NCBI GenBank assembly: GCA_029844215.1
Contig: CM056721.1
Coordinates: forward strand, 56,833,815-56,897,814
Length of the DNA: 64,000 nt
Source of the DNA: Przewalskia tangutica
Taxonomy: Eukaryota > Streptophyta > Magnoliopsida > Solanales > Solanaceae
Reading direction: 5' to 3'
Positions 1-10,665 of this stretch are shown piece by piece. Made by a program: the position numbers and the translations under genes. The notes beneath the pieces are model-generated. The model was given only the letters and a program-made list of their open reading frames with translations, ran no database searches and had not been told where the DNA came from. Position 1 is the first letter of the stretch. Every line of letters starts with the position of its first letter.

Positions 1-500
1 GGAATATATAGTCAAGTATACTATATATATAATCAACTTAATGTTGTGCAATGTCCTCGACTTAAGCCCGAATAATAAGAAACCTTTTCGAAAGAAGAAT
101 CGAATCAGAATTACATGGGATATTACATGAGACTTGTGTAGCTTTCTGTGAGGTAGAATTGTGCACGTCCCGATTAGACGTATAACCCCCCGGTTGGCTT
201 GAGCAGTCACCCGATAGATGAGAGATTTACGCTGCGGGGAGGTGTCACGAATTTTCTAGAATGTTCTACGATAAGATCTAGATGTTAATAAGCGCTGTGG
301 CCTTATAGGTTGAAGTACTACGTGTGGCGCTCTACTTGGCTTAAGGAGTAGCCGACGGCTTGAGGTACTTCGAGCATTTTGCTATTAGTCGATAATCGTC
401 GCGAGGTATGTGAACCTCTTCCTATCTCTTCTAGCATGATATGTGTGAACTATGTAGTACGGTAGACGATACGTGCTAAATGTATTTGATTGGTTTAAAA

Positions 501-548
501 CATAAAGTGTTATAACGCTTTATGGGAAGTTGGTTATAATACTTTATG
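501..548. repeat. LTR inverted repeat (hairpin) CATAAAGTGTTATAAC
   Basis: Arm CATAAAGTGTTATAAC is followed by a 16-base spacer containing GGGAAGTT and then by the inverse arm, here with one mismatch. The same hairpin lies at 6322, 12104-12152 (perfect), 32938-32986, 45543-45592, 46059-46108, 53654-53703 and about 57999, so it occurs in several LTR subfamilies. Confidence 0.8.
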
Positions 549-792
549 TAGATAAGAAAACACTTTGTGGTTTTTAAAAGGTAAATGATTTGTTTATAAT
601 CGCTTGATGTGTGATTATAAAGAACTTGAAGTATTTCAAAAGATTTCAAATCGCTTTGAAAGAGAAGTAATACTTGGTTTTGAGAACTTAAGAGTTATAC
701 TAGCTTTATGGGAAGTTAGGTATAACGGCTTAAGAACGCTTTAATGATTTTGGAAATCGTGACGTATCGACAAACCATCGCAATACATTAAA

Positions 793-880
793 AGGAAATG
801 TTTTGAATAATTAAGTATTATTAAAACCAGAGAAACTTCCATCCGCATGTAAGCTAAGATGAGACAAAATGATATTTCCT
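793..880 (+). other. Conserved stem-closed block inside LTR1
   Basis: AGGAAAT at 793-799 can pair with ATTTCCT at 874-880 around a conserved loop that includes ACTTCCATC and GCTAAGATGAGAC. Equivalents are at 6615-6701, 12399-12486, 26631-26708 (minus), 32622-32698 (minus), 45786-45871 (minus) and 53205-53294. Function unknown. Confidence 0.6.
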
Positions 881-2497
881 AGATCATGGTCATTGTAATA
901 AGATTGTTATAAACAAGAATATCCTACTCACATATAAGGCTTATGTTTCTCCGATTGTTTAAAAGAGAATTATATTCTTAAATGAATAAAGCTATGAACT
1001 ACTAAACCATTATAAAATAAGAAACGTGAACAGTTGAAAATAGGCAAACTAGGACGTTAGGAAAATAATGTTGTTACTTGATTTTAAAAATGTAAGAGTT
1101 ATCGTTTTCTTAAAAGGATAGTCACTCTATTTTTATACTACGTATCAGTGACTTATGTGAAAGAAACAGATCTTTTAAAGATTTAATGTGTGAAGTACTT
1201 TGGGGTTAGATAATTCGAACTTGTTAGTAGAAAGTACCTTGTGTGAATACTTTATTGTATTGGTTTGTGATAGCCTTGTAAATACTTTCTTGTTGATTTG
1301 AGAAGTAAACATGTTAGGATGCTACGTGTTAGTATCTTGTGATGTTAGTGTAAAGGGGTTTTCCTCGATCGCGCTTTAAAGTTGTTTGACTATCACCGTT
1401 ATGTTGGTATTGTACCACTCACCTTGACTTGTGTTCCGAGGTTGCTGCCTCCGACGCTGGTAGACTCAGCGCGTCCGGGACCATGATTCGAGAATACCTC
1501 ACGCGAGTCCGGGGATCCACGCGAGCTACGGAGCTCCGTGTTAGCCAGCGCCCTCGTGGTCACGCGATCTCAGCGCTACGCGATCGCGAGTCCGTGACGA
1601 CGCCGGAGTAGCTACCCTCGATGCGGGTTATACCTCACGCGCCTATCCGACCGCCTACGCGGAGTCGCGGAGAGTTCCGTGTCTAGACGCGCACATTTGA
1701 TATCATGCGAGTGACCGCCTTTTATCATGTGACGGTGCAGACAGATATCATGACACGCCTTATGACCTTGTTGGTACTGCTGGTGTTAGTAGTCGGCTAT
1801 GCCTTCGCATTTACCTCGCATCGTTTTATTAGGACACGTGGGACCTCGTGTTCATGTATTCCTCGCGCTTGTATATCATAAACCGCCAGCTGGCGAAGGT
1901 ATTCCACGCACGATTGATGTTGGGCGTGAGACCCATTGTTAAATTGAGTGATGACTTAGCGGCGCGAGTCCCGACTTAACATGATCGCTATTTATGGTGA
2001 ATCAGAGTTCGTTATCATACATGTCTCCGCTTTGTATAGACTACTATGATTTCATTTACGTGATTTATTTTTAGTTTCACATACTCTGCACTGGCATCGA
2101 CCTCCTTCGGGCCGCGTTCATGCCGCAGTCGAGGTACACCGCCGTTGATCCTAGCTCTCGTGGTCACAATCGGCGCTTGGGAAGCTCCGTTTCTCCGAGG
2201 CTTATCAGCCGTATAGTCCCCGTCGTAGTCGGTGTTTACATTCGTGGTTCGGCGGCCCCGTCCCGCCATTGTTGTCGATCATTCTGTGAGGTCCAGTAGT
2301 AATCTGCAAGGTGGTTTGTAAAAGGATTAAACTGCTCATGTTAAAAGTTGTCATTTATATATATGCCGAAAGGCAAGTTTTCACAGATTATTGTTTTATA
2401 CTGTTATCTCACGTTGTTGTGTTTGTTCACTGACACTCGATGATGTCTACTGGGTGCCCGGTAAGGCACTACCACGCCCCGTTCGTCGTGACAAAAG

Positions 2498-2510
2498 TGG
2501 TATCGTGAGC
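2498..2510 (+). other. Primer-binding site, tRNA-iMet type
   Basis: TGGTATCGTGAGC begins 4 bases after the LTR1 terminus. It resembles the plant initiator-Met primer site TGGTATCAGAGC with a small CAG-context change. It marks the start of internal region 1. Confidence 0.85.
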
Positions 2511-2696
2511 GCTTAATCCTCTGAAAGTGTCTACAGATCGTATCCAAGAGAGTCTTGATTATCGGTGTTGTGCACCACATCAATAATCGTGAGGCTATAG
2601 GATATTTAGGATTGGTTTCTATTCTTCTCACTCGAGATCGTGCCTTAGAGTCGTGTTGTAAGTTAGACCCTCCGACGATTTCTTTCCCTTACCGCT

Positions 2697-3133
2697 ATGC
2701 CTCCGCGTAGGCAAACCCGCCCAGAGGCAAGGCACCGGCGGAGCCGCGAGTAGAGTTCAGAGGGTCATGAGGGCACAGCCCAATCATTACCTAGGGTAGT
2801 GCTTCATTCGGGATTTCTCGCGACGCCACTAGCCCCGAGAGTTTAAGCACTACGACGGCAGCTCCATCGCGCCATGATACGCGAACCTTCGCCCACGACC
2901 GAACAGAGAATATAGATTGCAAAGAGGCAACCCCGCTTAATAGCCATGGATTTGGCTACCAGAGAGTATACCGATGTATCCGGTCTTGATGACTACCTAA
3001 GAAAGGGTTGTGCAAGAGTAATTCTTCACTGGGCTCGAGCATGGCCTGTACGCTTATGCGCAGCAGCCGAGAAACGAGAGATCGACGGGTTAACCGGACA
3101 GCAGAAGAGGCCAGAAAGAAGCGTCCTTCTGTA
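2697..3133 (+). pseudogene. gag: gag remnant, tandem-array copy 1
   Basis: Remnant of the nucleocapsid precursor that would package element RNA. The start ATG follows CCCTTACCGCT, a context kept in copy 2, and reads MPPRRQTRPE before the frame breaks. Frame then switches repeatedly: a part reading DLATREYTDVSGLDDYLRKG is readable from 2946, and a basic stretch with EKREIDGLTG follows near 3069. The CCHC knuckle seen in copy 2 (8935-9000) is missing because about 330 bases are absent after GTAACTTTC near 3140. It is far shorter than a typical gag of 350-450 residues. It is non-functional as read, though some frameshifts may be sequencing error. Confidence 0.7.
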
Positions 3134-3139
3134 ACTTTC

Positions 3140-3590
3140 CGCGAGTATACCTTAAGTGCTATGTTCGATAGCGGTGTTAGTTGTGATTAGAAATCATGGT
3201 GGGTTAACCGAGTAAGATTTTGGAGGATAGAGAAAGTGTGAGCCTTAGAGCTTTATACGCAAAGACCTTAGAGGTAAGGCCATCTGCAGAGACGTATGTT
3301 TATGTTTGACTTTATAGAGTGCATAGTGCACGTGAAATGTGGTTTGGGATAAGTCCCTAAGTAGTATGAAATGAAAGAGGTAGTCGAGCTAAGAAGACCG
3401 CTAGGTTTTCGTGAACGTGTTTAGTAAGATTGTTCCTTCGGGAGATGGTATTTCGCGCTTGCGGCCTCGGGTTGAGGCTACGCGCGTCAACCCGCGTAGG
3501 TTTGGGCGCGGGCTTGTGGTGGTCCCTCTTTGTGTTAGGGTCATGAGGGTGTTAGGCCCATGTTTAGTTAGCCAATGCAAGTTCGTGGAT
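3140..3590 (+). other. Non-coding spacer shared by the non-autonomous elements
   Basis: This stretch lies between the gag remnant and the integrase remnant, where protease, RT and RNase H would normally be. It contains CTTAAGTGCTATGTTCGATA, GACCTTAGAGGTAAGGCCAT and GTGCATAGTGCACGTGA. The same spacer recurs at about 9140-9640, on the minus strand in C (about 29560-30110), and partly in B (about 21100-21640). No reading frame is conserved between copies and its origin is unknown. Confidence 0.7.
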
Positions 3591-4440
3591 GCGTTCGACC
3601 GCTGGTCGGGCCGATGGGGCAGCCTATCGTGTTCTTCTGGCCGTGGTCGTTCCTGGCAGTTGGATGTTATCCGAAAAGGTTGCGAGGTTGCACGGTGCCT
3701 ACCTTCACCTTATGACGACAGTGGAGCCTGTGGTACTACTGCTTTCTCTTCTCGAGTTTGTACCGTGCAGGCTAGAACTCGCAGTCTCAGACGCATTCGC
3801 CTCTGCCGTTGTTTTGATTTCGCGGTAGCCGCGAGGATCGTTGTCTCCGGTCAGGAGTGTTTAAGCTACCATTTCGTTCTGATGTCGCCTTGTGACGCCT
3901 TGTAGGGGCGTAATGCAAGTTGCCGGCCGATTGGTTCGATGTTGGCGTGGTTCAGATAGTTGGTTCAGCTTGTTCCAGCAGATCGCGATAATGAGTAAAT
4001 TTGTCTAGAAGAAGTTCGCAGCTCGAGGAATCGTGCGGATAATCGGCGACGACGCCAGAGTTCGTGCCGACGGTCGGTCTTCTTGAAAGTACCACCCCTG
4101 ATGTGGTGTGACGAGTTTTGGAAACAGAAGGAACTTAGCCCGAGTTACTTGGGCCTTTGTGAGTTCATGTGAAGAATAGGCCGCGTTGCCTATATGTTAG
4201 CATTTGCCGTCCGACTTAGGAGGAAGGACGCCCGTCTTTCAGATTGTTATGTTCGGGAAAGTATCAAGATCCATCCGAATGTTCCCGCTAATGATGACCA
4301 CGTTAGAGATAGTAACCCCAGTTTTGGATACTAAAGCAAAGATCGTAAACGTGGTAAGAATTCGAGTGCACGATACCTTCAAATGATCGTGACGCAGCTG
4401 CACCATTTGTCGGTCGCCGAGCAAGGCTCGCGCAAAGTGA
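3590..4440 (+). pseudogene. Integrase remnant (end of core and C-terminal region), copy 1
   Basis: Remnant of gypsy integrase, the enzyme that inserts element DNA. Core traces come first: a KVARLHGAYLHL-like stretch near 3675-3715 matches the LHGVP region, then ALYGRKC-like bases near 3890, GWFDVG-like bases near 3930 and the C-terminal LPSDLGG...PVFQIVMFGKVSR near 4204-4265. ORFs of 164 and 79 residues here are frame mixtures, not proteins. The catalytic core is broken: no intact SDRG or HPQTD motif is readable. Copies 2 and C have the same layout, so the pol deletion came before amplification of the family. Domain assignment rests on recognised short motifs only. Confidence 0.65.
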
Positions 4441-4635
4441 CAAAGTGGTATCTCGTGCAAAGTGACAAAAGTAGTATTATTTGTGGTGATGTAGAGGTGT
4501 TTCCTCGTGGACTTAGATGTAAGTTTTGGCGCAGTGTTTCCACGCTGTACGGGCAGATTGTTCTCGTAAGTATAAGAGAAGACTATATCCGCACGCTTGT
4601 TTTGAGACTTAGAAGGAACATTCGACGAATGTTTC

Positions 4636-4647
4636 GCGAGGGGAGAA
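4636..4647 (+). other. Polypurine tract, copy 1
   Basis: GCGAGGGGAGAA lies directly before TGTTATACCCG and follows an ACATTCG-ACGAATGTTT inverted motif, the arrangement found before every 3' LTR here. It would prime plus-strand DNA synthesis. Confidence 0.85.
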
Positions 4648-4953
4648 TGTTATACCCGTAGTTCCGTGGTATGTATGCGAGGACGCATTTGAGAATACGG
4701 CGTAAAGATTGGAAAGCGAAGAAAGAGGCGATTTTTCCACTAAAAGTTTCCGCTTTTGTGAAGGAAAAGGTTCGTTAACGGGAATTGATTCTGATTTGGT
4801 ATTCGACTTCCCGAATATTAGAGAATTATGGAATTTTATTTTCGGAATGGTCACGCTGGGCCCACGGAGAAATTTACTGCTTTGTGGGCCCACTTTGTTT
4901 TCTAGATTTTGGCCATTGTGGATATTTTCTAAGATGTTTTATTTTAATAAGGA

Positions 4954-4969
4954 GGCGACACGTGTCACC
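4954..4969. promoter_or_regulatory. U3 palindrome with G-box core (LTR2, first copy)
   Basis: GGCGACACGTGTCACC is nearly self-complementary and contains CACGTG (G-box) and ACGTGTC (ABRE-like). Equivalent palindromes lie about 165-205 bases upstream of the TATA box in most LTRs here. Confidence 0.55.
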
Positions 4970-5302
4970 CCGCCAGTGGCTCGGGCCGAATGGCATTTGT
5001 GCACAACACCCTGCTAGAGTCGCCGACTAAACGCTTTACATAACTTCATGCAGGGAAAATTCCGCTATGTCTTTTCTTATTTTTATGGATTTTTCCGAGA
5101 GACTAACATTTTGGACCAACGAGAGGGCGACACTTGGCACCCTCTCATCAGCGGCAAGCGTGACTGGACGATTTGGGGCAAGTGGGAGATATTTTTGTAG
5201 ATATTTTGTGTGCAAGTGGCTAGGTACACACGGGTGAATCTTGGCCCTACACTTGCCTAACACTTGGTGTAATCTTGGCCATTGGTTGGCTTTCACTTGA
5301 CC

Positions 5303-5310
5303 TATAAATA
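5303..5310 (+). promoter_or_regulatory. TATA box of LTR2
   Basis: TATAAATA lies in CACTTGACCTATAAATACCCC, about 160 bases after the second U3 palindrome. This context recurs in LTR3, L, C, D and K and marks the expected pol II start of element RNA. Confidence 0.75.
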
Positions 5311-8300
5311 CCCCTTGAAGACTAATTCATTCACAAAATTGCCTAAGTCTTGAAAGCTTCTTCCTTCCCTTAGTGTAGTGTCTTGGCCGAGAGCCCTCTC
5401 TCCCCTCGTCGAGTCCCCAGCTGGGTAGGCCGAGGTAGACACCCCCTCCTTCGAGGTGCTAGCTGGGTACCCCTCCCTAGCCTAGTTGCTCGTGATAATA
5501 CCCCTCAGGTATAGAAATACTCCAAGTATTGTTATAATGCCCAAATACCTTAGCCGTATACCTTGTAGTATTCTAAGGTTATACCTATACGAAAGCCCGT
5601 AAATACTATTATACTTCCCACTACAAAACCGAAACCCTAGGAAAATCTCCATAGTCCGCCGAGTATTGTGTGTTGGTTAGAACTTCTAAGGTGGTTTAGA
5701 GCTGGTCGAGCGCCTGAGTCGAGCTAAGCGTTGCTAAGGATCGACATTTATACTTGGATAATTATGGGCTTATCGAGGTAATTATCTTGTCCCCTATTGT
5801 AATGGATATTACATGTCAGAGGAATATATAGTCAAGTATACTATATATATAGATCAACTTAATGTTGTGGCAATGTCTCGACTTAAGCCCAATAATAAGA
5901 AACCTTTTCGAAAGAAGAATATCGAATCAGAATTACATAGGATCAGACATGAGACTTGTGTAGCTTTCCCGCGAGGTAGAATTGTGCACGCCCGATTAGA
6001 CGATAACCCCCGTTGGCTTGATAGCCCCGATAGAGAGGAGATTTACGCCATGTGGGGAGGTGCTGCAGAATTTTCTGTAGAATGTTCTACGATAAGATCT
6101 AGATGTTAATTCTCGCCTTGTGGCCTTATAGGTTGAAGTAATACGTGTGGCGCGCTCTACTTGGCTTAAGGAGTAGCCGACGCTGAGGTACTCGAGCATT
6201 TTGCTATTAGTCGATAATCGTCGCGAGGTATGTGAACCTCTTCCTATCTCTTCTAGCATGATATGTGTGAACTATGTAGTACGGTGACGATACGTGCTAA
6301 ATGTATTTGATTGGTTTAAAACATAAAGTGTTATAACGCTTTATGGGAAGTTGGTTATAACAAATTTTATGTAGATAAGAAAACACTTTGTGGTTTTTAA
6401 AAGGTAAATGATTTGTTTATAATCGCTTGATGTGTGATTATAAAGACTTGAAGTATTTCAAAAGATTTCAAATCGCTTTGAAAGAGAAGTAATACTTGGT
6501 TTTTGAGAACTTAAGAGTTATACTAGCTTTATGGGAAGTTAGGTATAACCGCTTAAGAACGCTTTCTCGATTTTGGAAATCGTGATGTATCGACAAACCA
6601 TCGCATACATTAAAAGGAAATGTTTTGAATAATTAAGTATTATTAAAACCAGAGAAACTTCCATCCGCATGAAGCTAAGACGAGACAAAATGATATTTCC
6701 TAGATCATGGTCAGTAATAAGATTGTTATAAACAAGAATATCCTACTCACATATAAGGCTTATGTTTCTCCGATTGTTTAAAAGAGAATTATATTCTTAA
6801 ATGAATAAAGCTATGAACTACTAAACCTTTCTAAAATAAGAAACGTGAACATTTGAAATTAGGCAAACTTGGACGCTTGGAAAATAATGTTGTTACTTGA
6901 TTTTACAAAGGTAAGAGTTTTGGTTTTCTTAAAAGGATAGTCACTCTATTTTTATACTACGTATCAGGTGACTTATGTGAAAGAAACAGATCTTTTAAAG
7001 ATTTAATGTGAAGTACTTGGGGTTAGATAATTCGAACTTGTTAGTAGAAAGTACCTTGTGTGAATACTTTATTGTATTGGTTTGTGATAGCCTTGTAAAT
7101 ACTTTCTTGGTGATTTGAGAAGTAAACATGTTAGGATGCTACGTGTGTTAGTATCTTGTGATGTTAGTGTAAAGGGTTTTCCTCGATCGCGCTTAAAGTT
7201 GTTTGACTATCACCGTTATGTTGGTATTGTACCACTCACCTTGACTTGTGTTCCGAGGTTGTCGCCTCCGACGCGGGTAGACTCAGCGGTCCGGGGACCA
7301 TGATTCGAGAATACCTCATGCGGGTCCAGGGATCCATGCGAGCTACGGAGCTCCAGTTAGTGTGCGCCCTTGTGGTCACGCGGTCTTGCGCTACGCGATC
7401 GCGAGTCCAGACGACGCCGGAGTAGCTACCCTCGATGCGGGTTATACCTCACGCGGCCTATCCGACCGCCTATGCGAGTCGCGAGAGTTCGTGGCTAGAC
7501 GCGCATTTGATATCGCGCGAGTGACCGCCTTTTATCATGTGACGCCTAGACAGATATCATGACACGCCTTATGACCTTGTTGGTACTGCGGTGTTAGTAG
7601 TCGCTATGCCTTCGCATTTACCCCGCATCGTTTTATTAGGACACGTGGGACCCGTGTTCATGTGTATTCCTTGGTGCTTGTATATCATAAACCGCCAGCA
7701 GTGAGAAGGTATTCAACGCACGATTGATGTTGTGGGCGTGAGACCCATTGTTAAATTGAGTGATGACTTAAGGCGTGAGTCCCCGACTTAACATCGCTTA
7801 TTTATGGTGAATCGTAGTTTGGTTATCATACATGTCTCCCGCTTTGTATAGACTACTATGATTTCATTTACGATTTATTTTTAGTTTCACATACTCTGCA
7901 CTGTTGACCGACCTCCTTCGCCGCGTTCATGCCGCAGTTGAGGTACACCGCCGCCGATCCTAGCTCTCGTGGTCACGTCAGCTTGGGAAGCTCCGCTTCT
8001 CCGAGGCTTATCACGTATAGTCCCCGTCGTAGTCGGTGTTTACATTCGTGGTTCGGCGGCCCCGCCCCGCCATTGTTGTCGATCATTCTTAGAGGTCTGT
8101 AGTATCGTTGTGGGCGTGGTTTGTAAAAGGATTAAACTGCTCATGTTAAAAGTTGTCATTTATATATATGCCGAAGGCAAGTTTTCACATTATTATTTTA
8201 TACTGCTATCTCACGTTGTTGTGTTTGTTCCGATTACTCGATGTATGTCTACTGGGTGCCCGGGTAGGCACGATCCACGCCCCGGGTCGTCGTGATGAAG

Positions 8301-8334
8301 TTGGACCTCTAACGTATTTCTTTCCCTTACCGCT

Positions 8335-9006
8335 ATGCCTCGCGTGGCAAAAACCCGTGCCTGTGAGGCAAGGCAATGGCGGAGCTGCGAGTAGAGTCAG
8401 AGGGTTACGTGGGCACATGCCCAATCATTACCTAGGGTAATGCTTCATTCGGGGATTTCTGCGACGTCACTAGCCCCAGCAGAGTTTAGCACGGCGGCAG
8501 CTCCCATCGCGCCATGATATTTGAACCTTCGCCCACGACCGGGAACAGAGAATATAGATTTCTAGGAGGCGACCCTGTTACTAACTATGGATTTGACTAC
8601 CAGAGAGTATACCGATGTACCGCGAGTCTTGATGACTATCTAAGAGAGGGTTGTGCAAGAGTAATTCTTCAGTTGGGCTTGAGCATGGCCTGTGTACGGG
8701 CTTATGCGCAGGCCGAAAAACATAGAGATCGACGGGTTAACGGCGACGCAAGAGGGCGAGCAGCAAGGGCCTTTAGTAACTTTTGATGCGAGTCGCCTCA
8801 CCAGCGGATTAGTTTATGCACATCCACCGGCAATGAGGTCCTCCACGAATTTCGTGACGCTCGGCACGCAGAGTTGGTCGAGCTCCGCATCTTCCGGTTC
8901 ACAGTCGATGCACGCCATCCCGGAATGTTGTCTTTTAGTTGGTACTTGTTGTACCGGCGACCGCCGTGGTCCGATGTCGAAAGAGTGTCCTTGTAGGAGG
9001 ACTTAG
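8335..9006 (+). pseudogene. gag: gag remnant, tandem-array copy 2
   Basis: Broken nucleocapsid precursor, more complete than copy 1. The start ATG sits in the conserved CCCTTACCGCTATGCC context. A DDYLREGCARVILQLGLSMA stretch is readable near 8627-8690, followed by a basic AEKHRDRRVNGD segment. Near 8935-9000 a degenerate CCHC knuckle region is visible (GTCCTGDRR...SKECPCRRT). Frames change several times. The leader and primer site that should lie between LTR2 and this ATG are deleted: LTR sequence ending CGTCGTGA runs straight into GAAGTTGGACC. Without a primer site this copy could not start reverse transcription. Confidence 0.7.
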
Positions 9007-9640
9007 CCTTCAGATCGATGGGTAGTCGCCACCTTCCTTAGCTGCGCGCTCACGGCGTTTGATTAGAACGACTAAGGGGAGTGAAAAGAGATATAGATAT
9101 ATCCTTAACCCTGTAGATCCGTATGTGTGATAAGGTGAGTATTCCTTAAGTGCTATGTTCGATAGCGGTGTTAATTGTGATTAGAAATCATGGTGGGTTA
9201 ACCGAGTAAGATTTTGGGGGATAGAGAAGGTGTGAGCCTTAGAGTTTTATACGTAGAGACCTTAGAGGTAAGGCCATCTCGAGTAAAAGATGTATTGTTT
9301 ATGTTTGACCCTTATAGGAGTGCATAGTGCACGTGAGTTATGTTGGTGGGATTAGTCCCTGAGTAGTGTGGAATGAAAGAGGGTAGTTGAGCTAAGAAGA
9401 CCGCGAGGTTTTCGTAACGTGATTAGTAAGATTGTTCCGGTTCGGGGAGCTAGTATGATGCGCGTTGCCGGGTCGGGTTGAGGCCACGTTGCGGGTCAAC
9501 CCGCCGCGGGTTTGGTGGTGGGGCAGGTTGTGGTCCCGCTGGGTTGGGTTACGAGGTGTTAGGCCCGAGTTTAGTTAACCAACGCATTTAATTCGTGGAC
9601 GATTCGACCGAGTCGGGCCGGCGAGGTCACCGCCTTGTCT
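9007..9640 (+). other. Non-coding spacer, tandem-array copy 2
   Basis: The longest version of the shared spacer. It includes CCTTAACCCTGTAGATCCGT, the AAGGCCATCTCGAGTAAAAG region and a GC-rich block around 9470-9560 with GGGTCAACCCGCCGCGGG. It has no consistent frame. It stands in for the missing protease, RT and RNase H. Confidence 0.7.
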
Positions 9641-10500
9641 TCTAGCAAAGACCGTTTACTCGGCAGAGGTTATGCGAGATGATATATCGGAAAAGTTGTA
9701 AGGTCGCACGGTGCCTACCTTCACCTTATGGCGCATGGAGCCAGTGGTACGATCGCTTTTGTTTCCGGAAGTTTTACCAAGGTTAAGAACTCAGCGAGTC
9801 TCGAATCACATTCGCCGCCGGGCGTTGTTTGGATTTCGTGGATAGTTGCGAATTGTTATCTCCTGTTGGGGAAGTGTTTTATAGATACCATTTCGGTGTT
9901 CGATATCGCTTTGTGACGCCTTGTAGGGCGGAAGTGTAAGTCACGGCTGATTGGTTCGACGTTGGCAAGATTCAGATAGTTGGTTCAGCTTGTTCCAGAC
10001 CGCGGATAGAGTAAAGCTTGTCTAGAAGAGGTTCCGCATTTCGAGAAATCGTGCGGATAATCGGCGACGACGCTTAGAGTTCAGGTTGACGGTCGGTCTT
10101 CTTGAAAGTACCACCCCGGGGTGGGTGTGACGAGTTTTGGAATACAGAGGGAACTTAGCCCGAGTTGTTTTGGGCCTTTTTAAGTTCATGTAAAAAATAG
10201 GCCAGGTTGCCTATATGTTAGCTTTTGCCGTCCGACTTAGGAGGCAGTACGTCCGGTCTTTCGTATTGTTATGTTCGGAAAGTATCGGAGATCCATCCAG
10301 AGTGTTCCCAGTTAATGATGACCACGTTAGAGATAGTAACCCCAAGTTTTGGAAACTGAAGCAGTATCAGAAATGTGGTAAGAGTTCGAGTGTACGACAG
10401 CCTCAGGGATCGCATGTAGTCCGGTACCATTTGTTGGGTCGCCGGAGTGACACTAGAACCTCGCGGCAAAGTGACAAAAGTGGTATGCTTTATGATGTTA
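9640..10500 (+). pseudogene. Integrase remnant, tandem-array copy 2
   Basis: Broken integrase. Core traces: the bases encoding an LHGVPTFTL-like stretch near 9705-9730, then a gap where the catalytic motifs should be. Next come GWFDVG-like bases near 9950-9970 and the C-terminal part near 10225-10420, with PSDLGG-like and IGDPSRVFPVNDDHV text (a clean 104-codon frame opens at 10215). It ends about 150 bases before the polypurine tract. Layout and junctions match copy 1 and element C. An integrase lacking an intact core cannot be active, so the C-terminal part may be kept only as untranslated sequence. Confidence 0.65.
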
Positions 10501-10651
10501 GAGGTGTTTCCTCGTGGACTTGGATATAAGTATTTTGCGCAGTTGTGTCTGTGGCCATTGTGGCAGGATTGTTTCGTAAGTATGGTAGTGAAGACTATAC
10601 TGGCGCACGTTTGTTTTGAGACTTAGAAGGAACATTCGGGACGAATGTTTC

Positions 10652-10665
10652 TAAGGAGGGGAGAA
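10652..10665 (+). other. Polypurine tract, copy 2
   Basis: TAAGGAGGGGAGAA lies immediately before TGTTATACCCCG of LTR3 and follows AACATTCGGGACGAATGTTT, the inverted motif found before each 3' LTR. Confidence 0.9.

Larger units (their letters stand above)
1..2493 (+). mobile_element. LTR1, 5'-truncated by the window edge (tandem array)
   Basis: This is the 3' part of a long gypsy-type LTR. It starts at a point matching base 5821 of LTR2 and base 11590 of LTR3, and ends in GTTCGTCGTGACA directly before a primer-binding site. It holds the AT-rich inverted repeat at 501-548, the structured block at 793-880, the GC-rich 'GATGCGGG' cassette at about 1430-1720, and a GGTGCCCGGTAAGGCAC-like terminal segment. 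Long stretches are base-for-base the same as LTR2; differences gather at CG, CAG and CTG sites. No host gene is visible. Confidence 0.9.
4648..8294 (+). mobile_element. LTR2, full length but chimeric (middle LTR of the array)
   Basis: This 3.65-kb LTR starts TGTTATACCCGTAG after a polypurine tract and ends GGGTCGTCGTGA. Its first 350 bases or so (to about 4995) resemble the J, A and F LTR start, with the GGGCCCAC-rich segment. From GTGCACAACACCCTG onward it follows LTR3. As a result it carries two copies of the U3 palindrome (4954-4969 and 5122-5143). From 5821 it matches LTR1 closely. It serves at once as 3' LTR of copy 1 and 5' LTR of copy 2. Confidence 0.88.

Noticed and set aside
793..880. 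Stem-closed block as an independent MITE or SINE
   Set aside because: It keeps the same position and orientation in all seven LTRs and shows no flanking duplication or terminal inverted repeat beyond its short stem, so it is better seen as part of the LTR.
2498..2510. Possible tRNA gene fragment
   Set aside because: Only the short 3'-tRNA complement of a retroelement primer site is present. No cloverleaf or box A/B sequence is visible.
3411..3905. Open frame of 164 codons
   Set aside because: It overlaps the spacer/integrase-core remnant of copy 1. Homologous stretches in copy 2 and C are not open in this phase, and integrase motifs appear in other phases.
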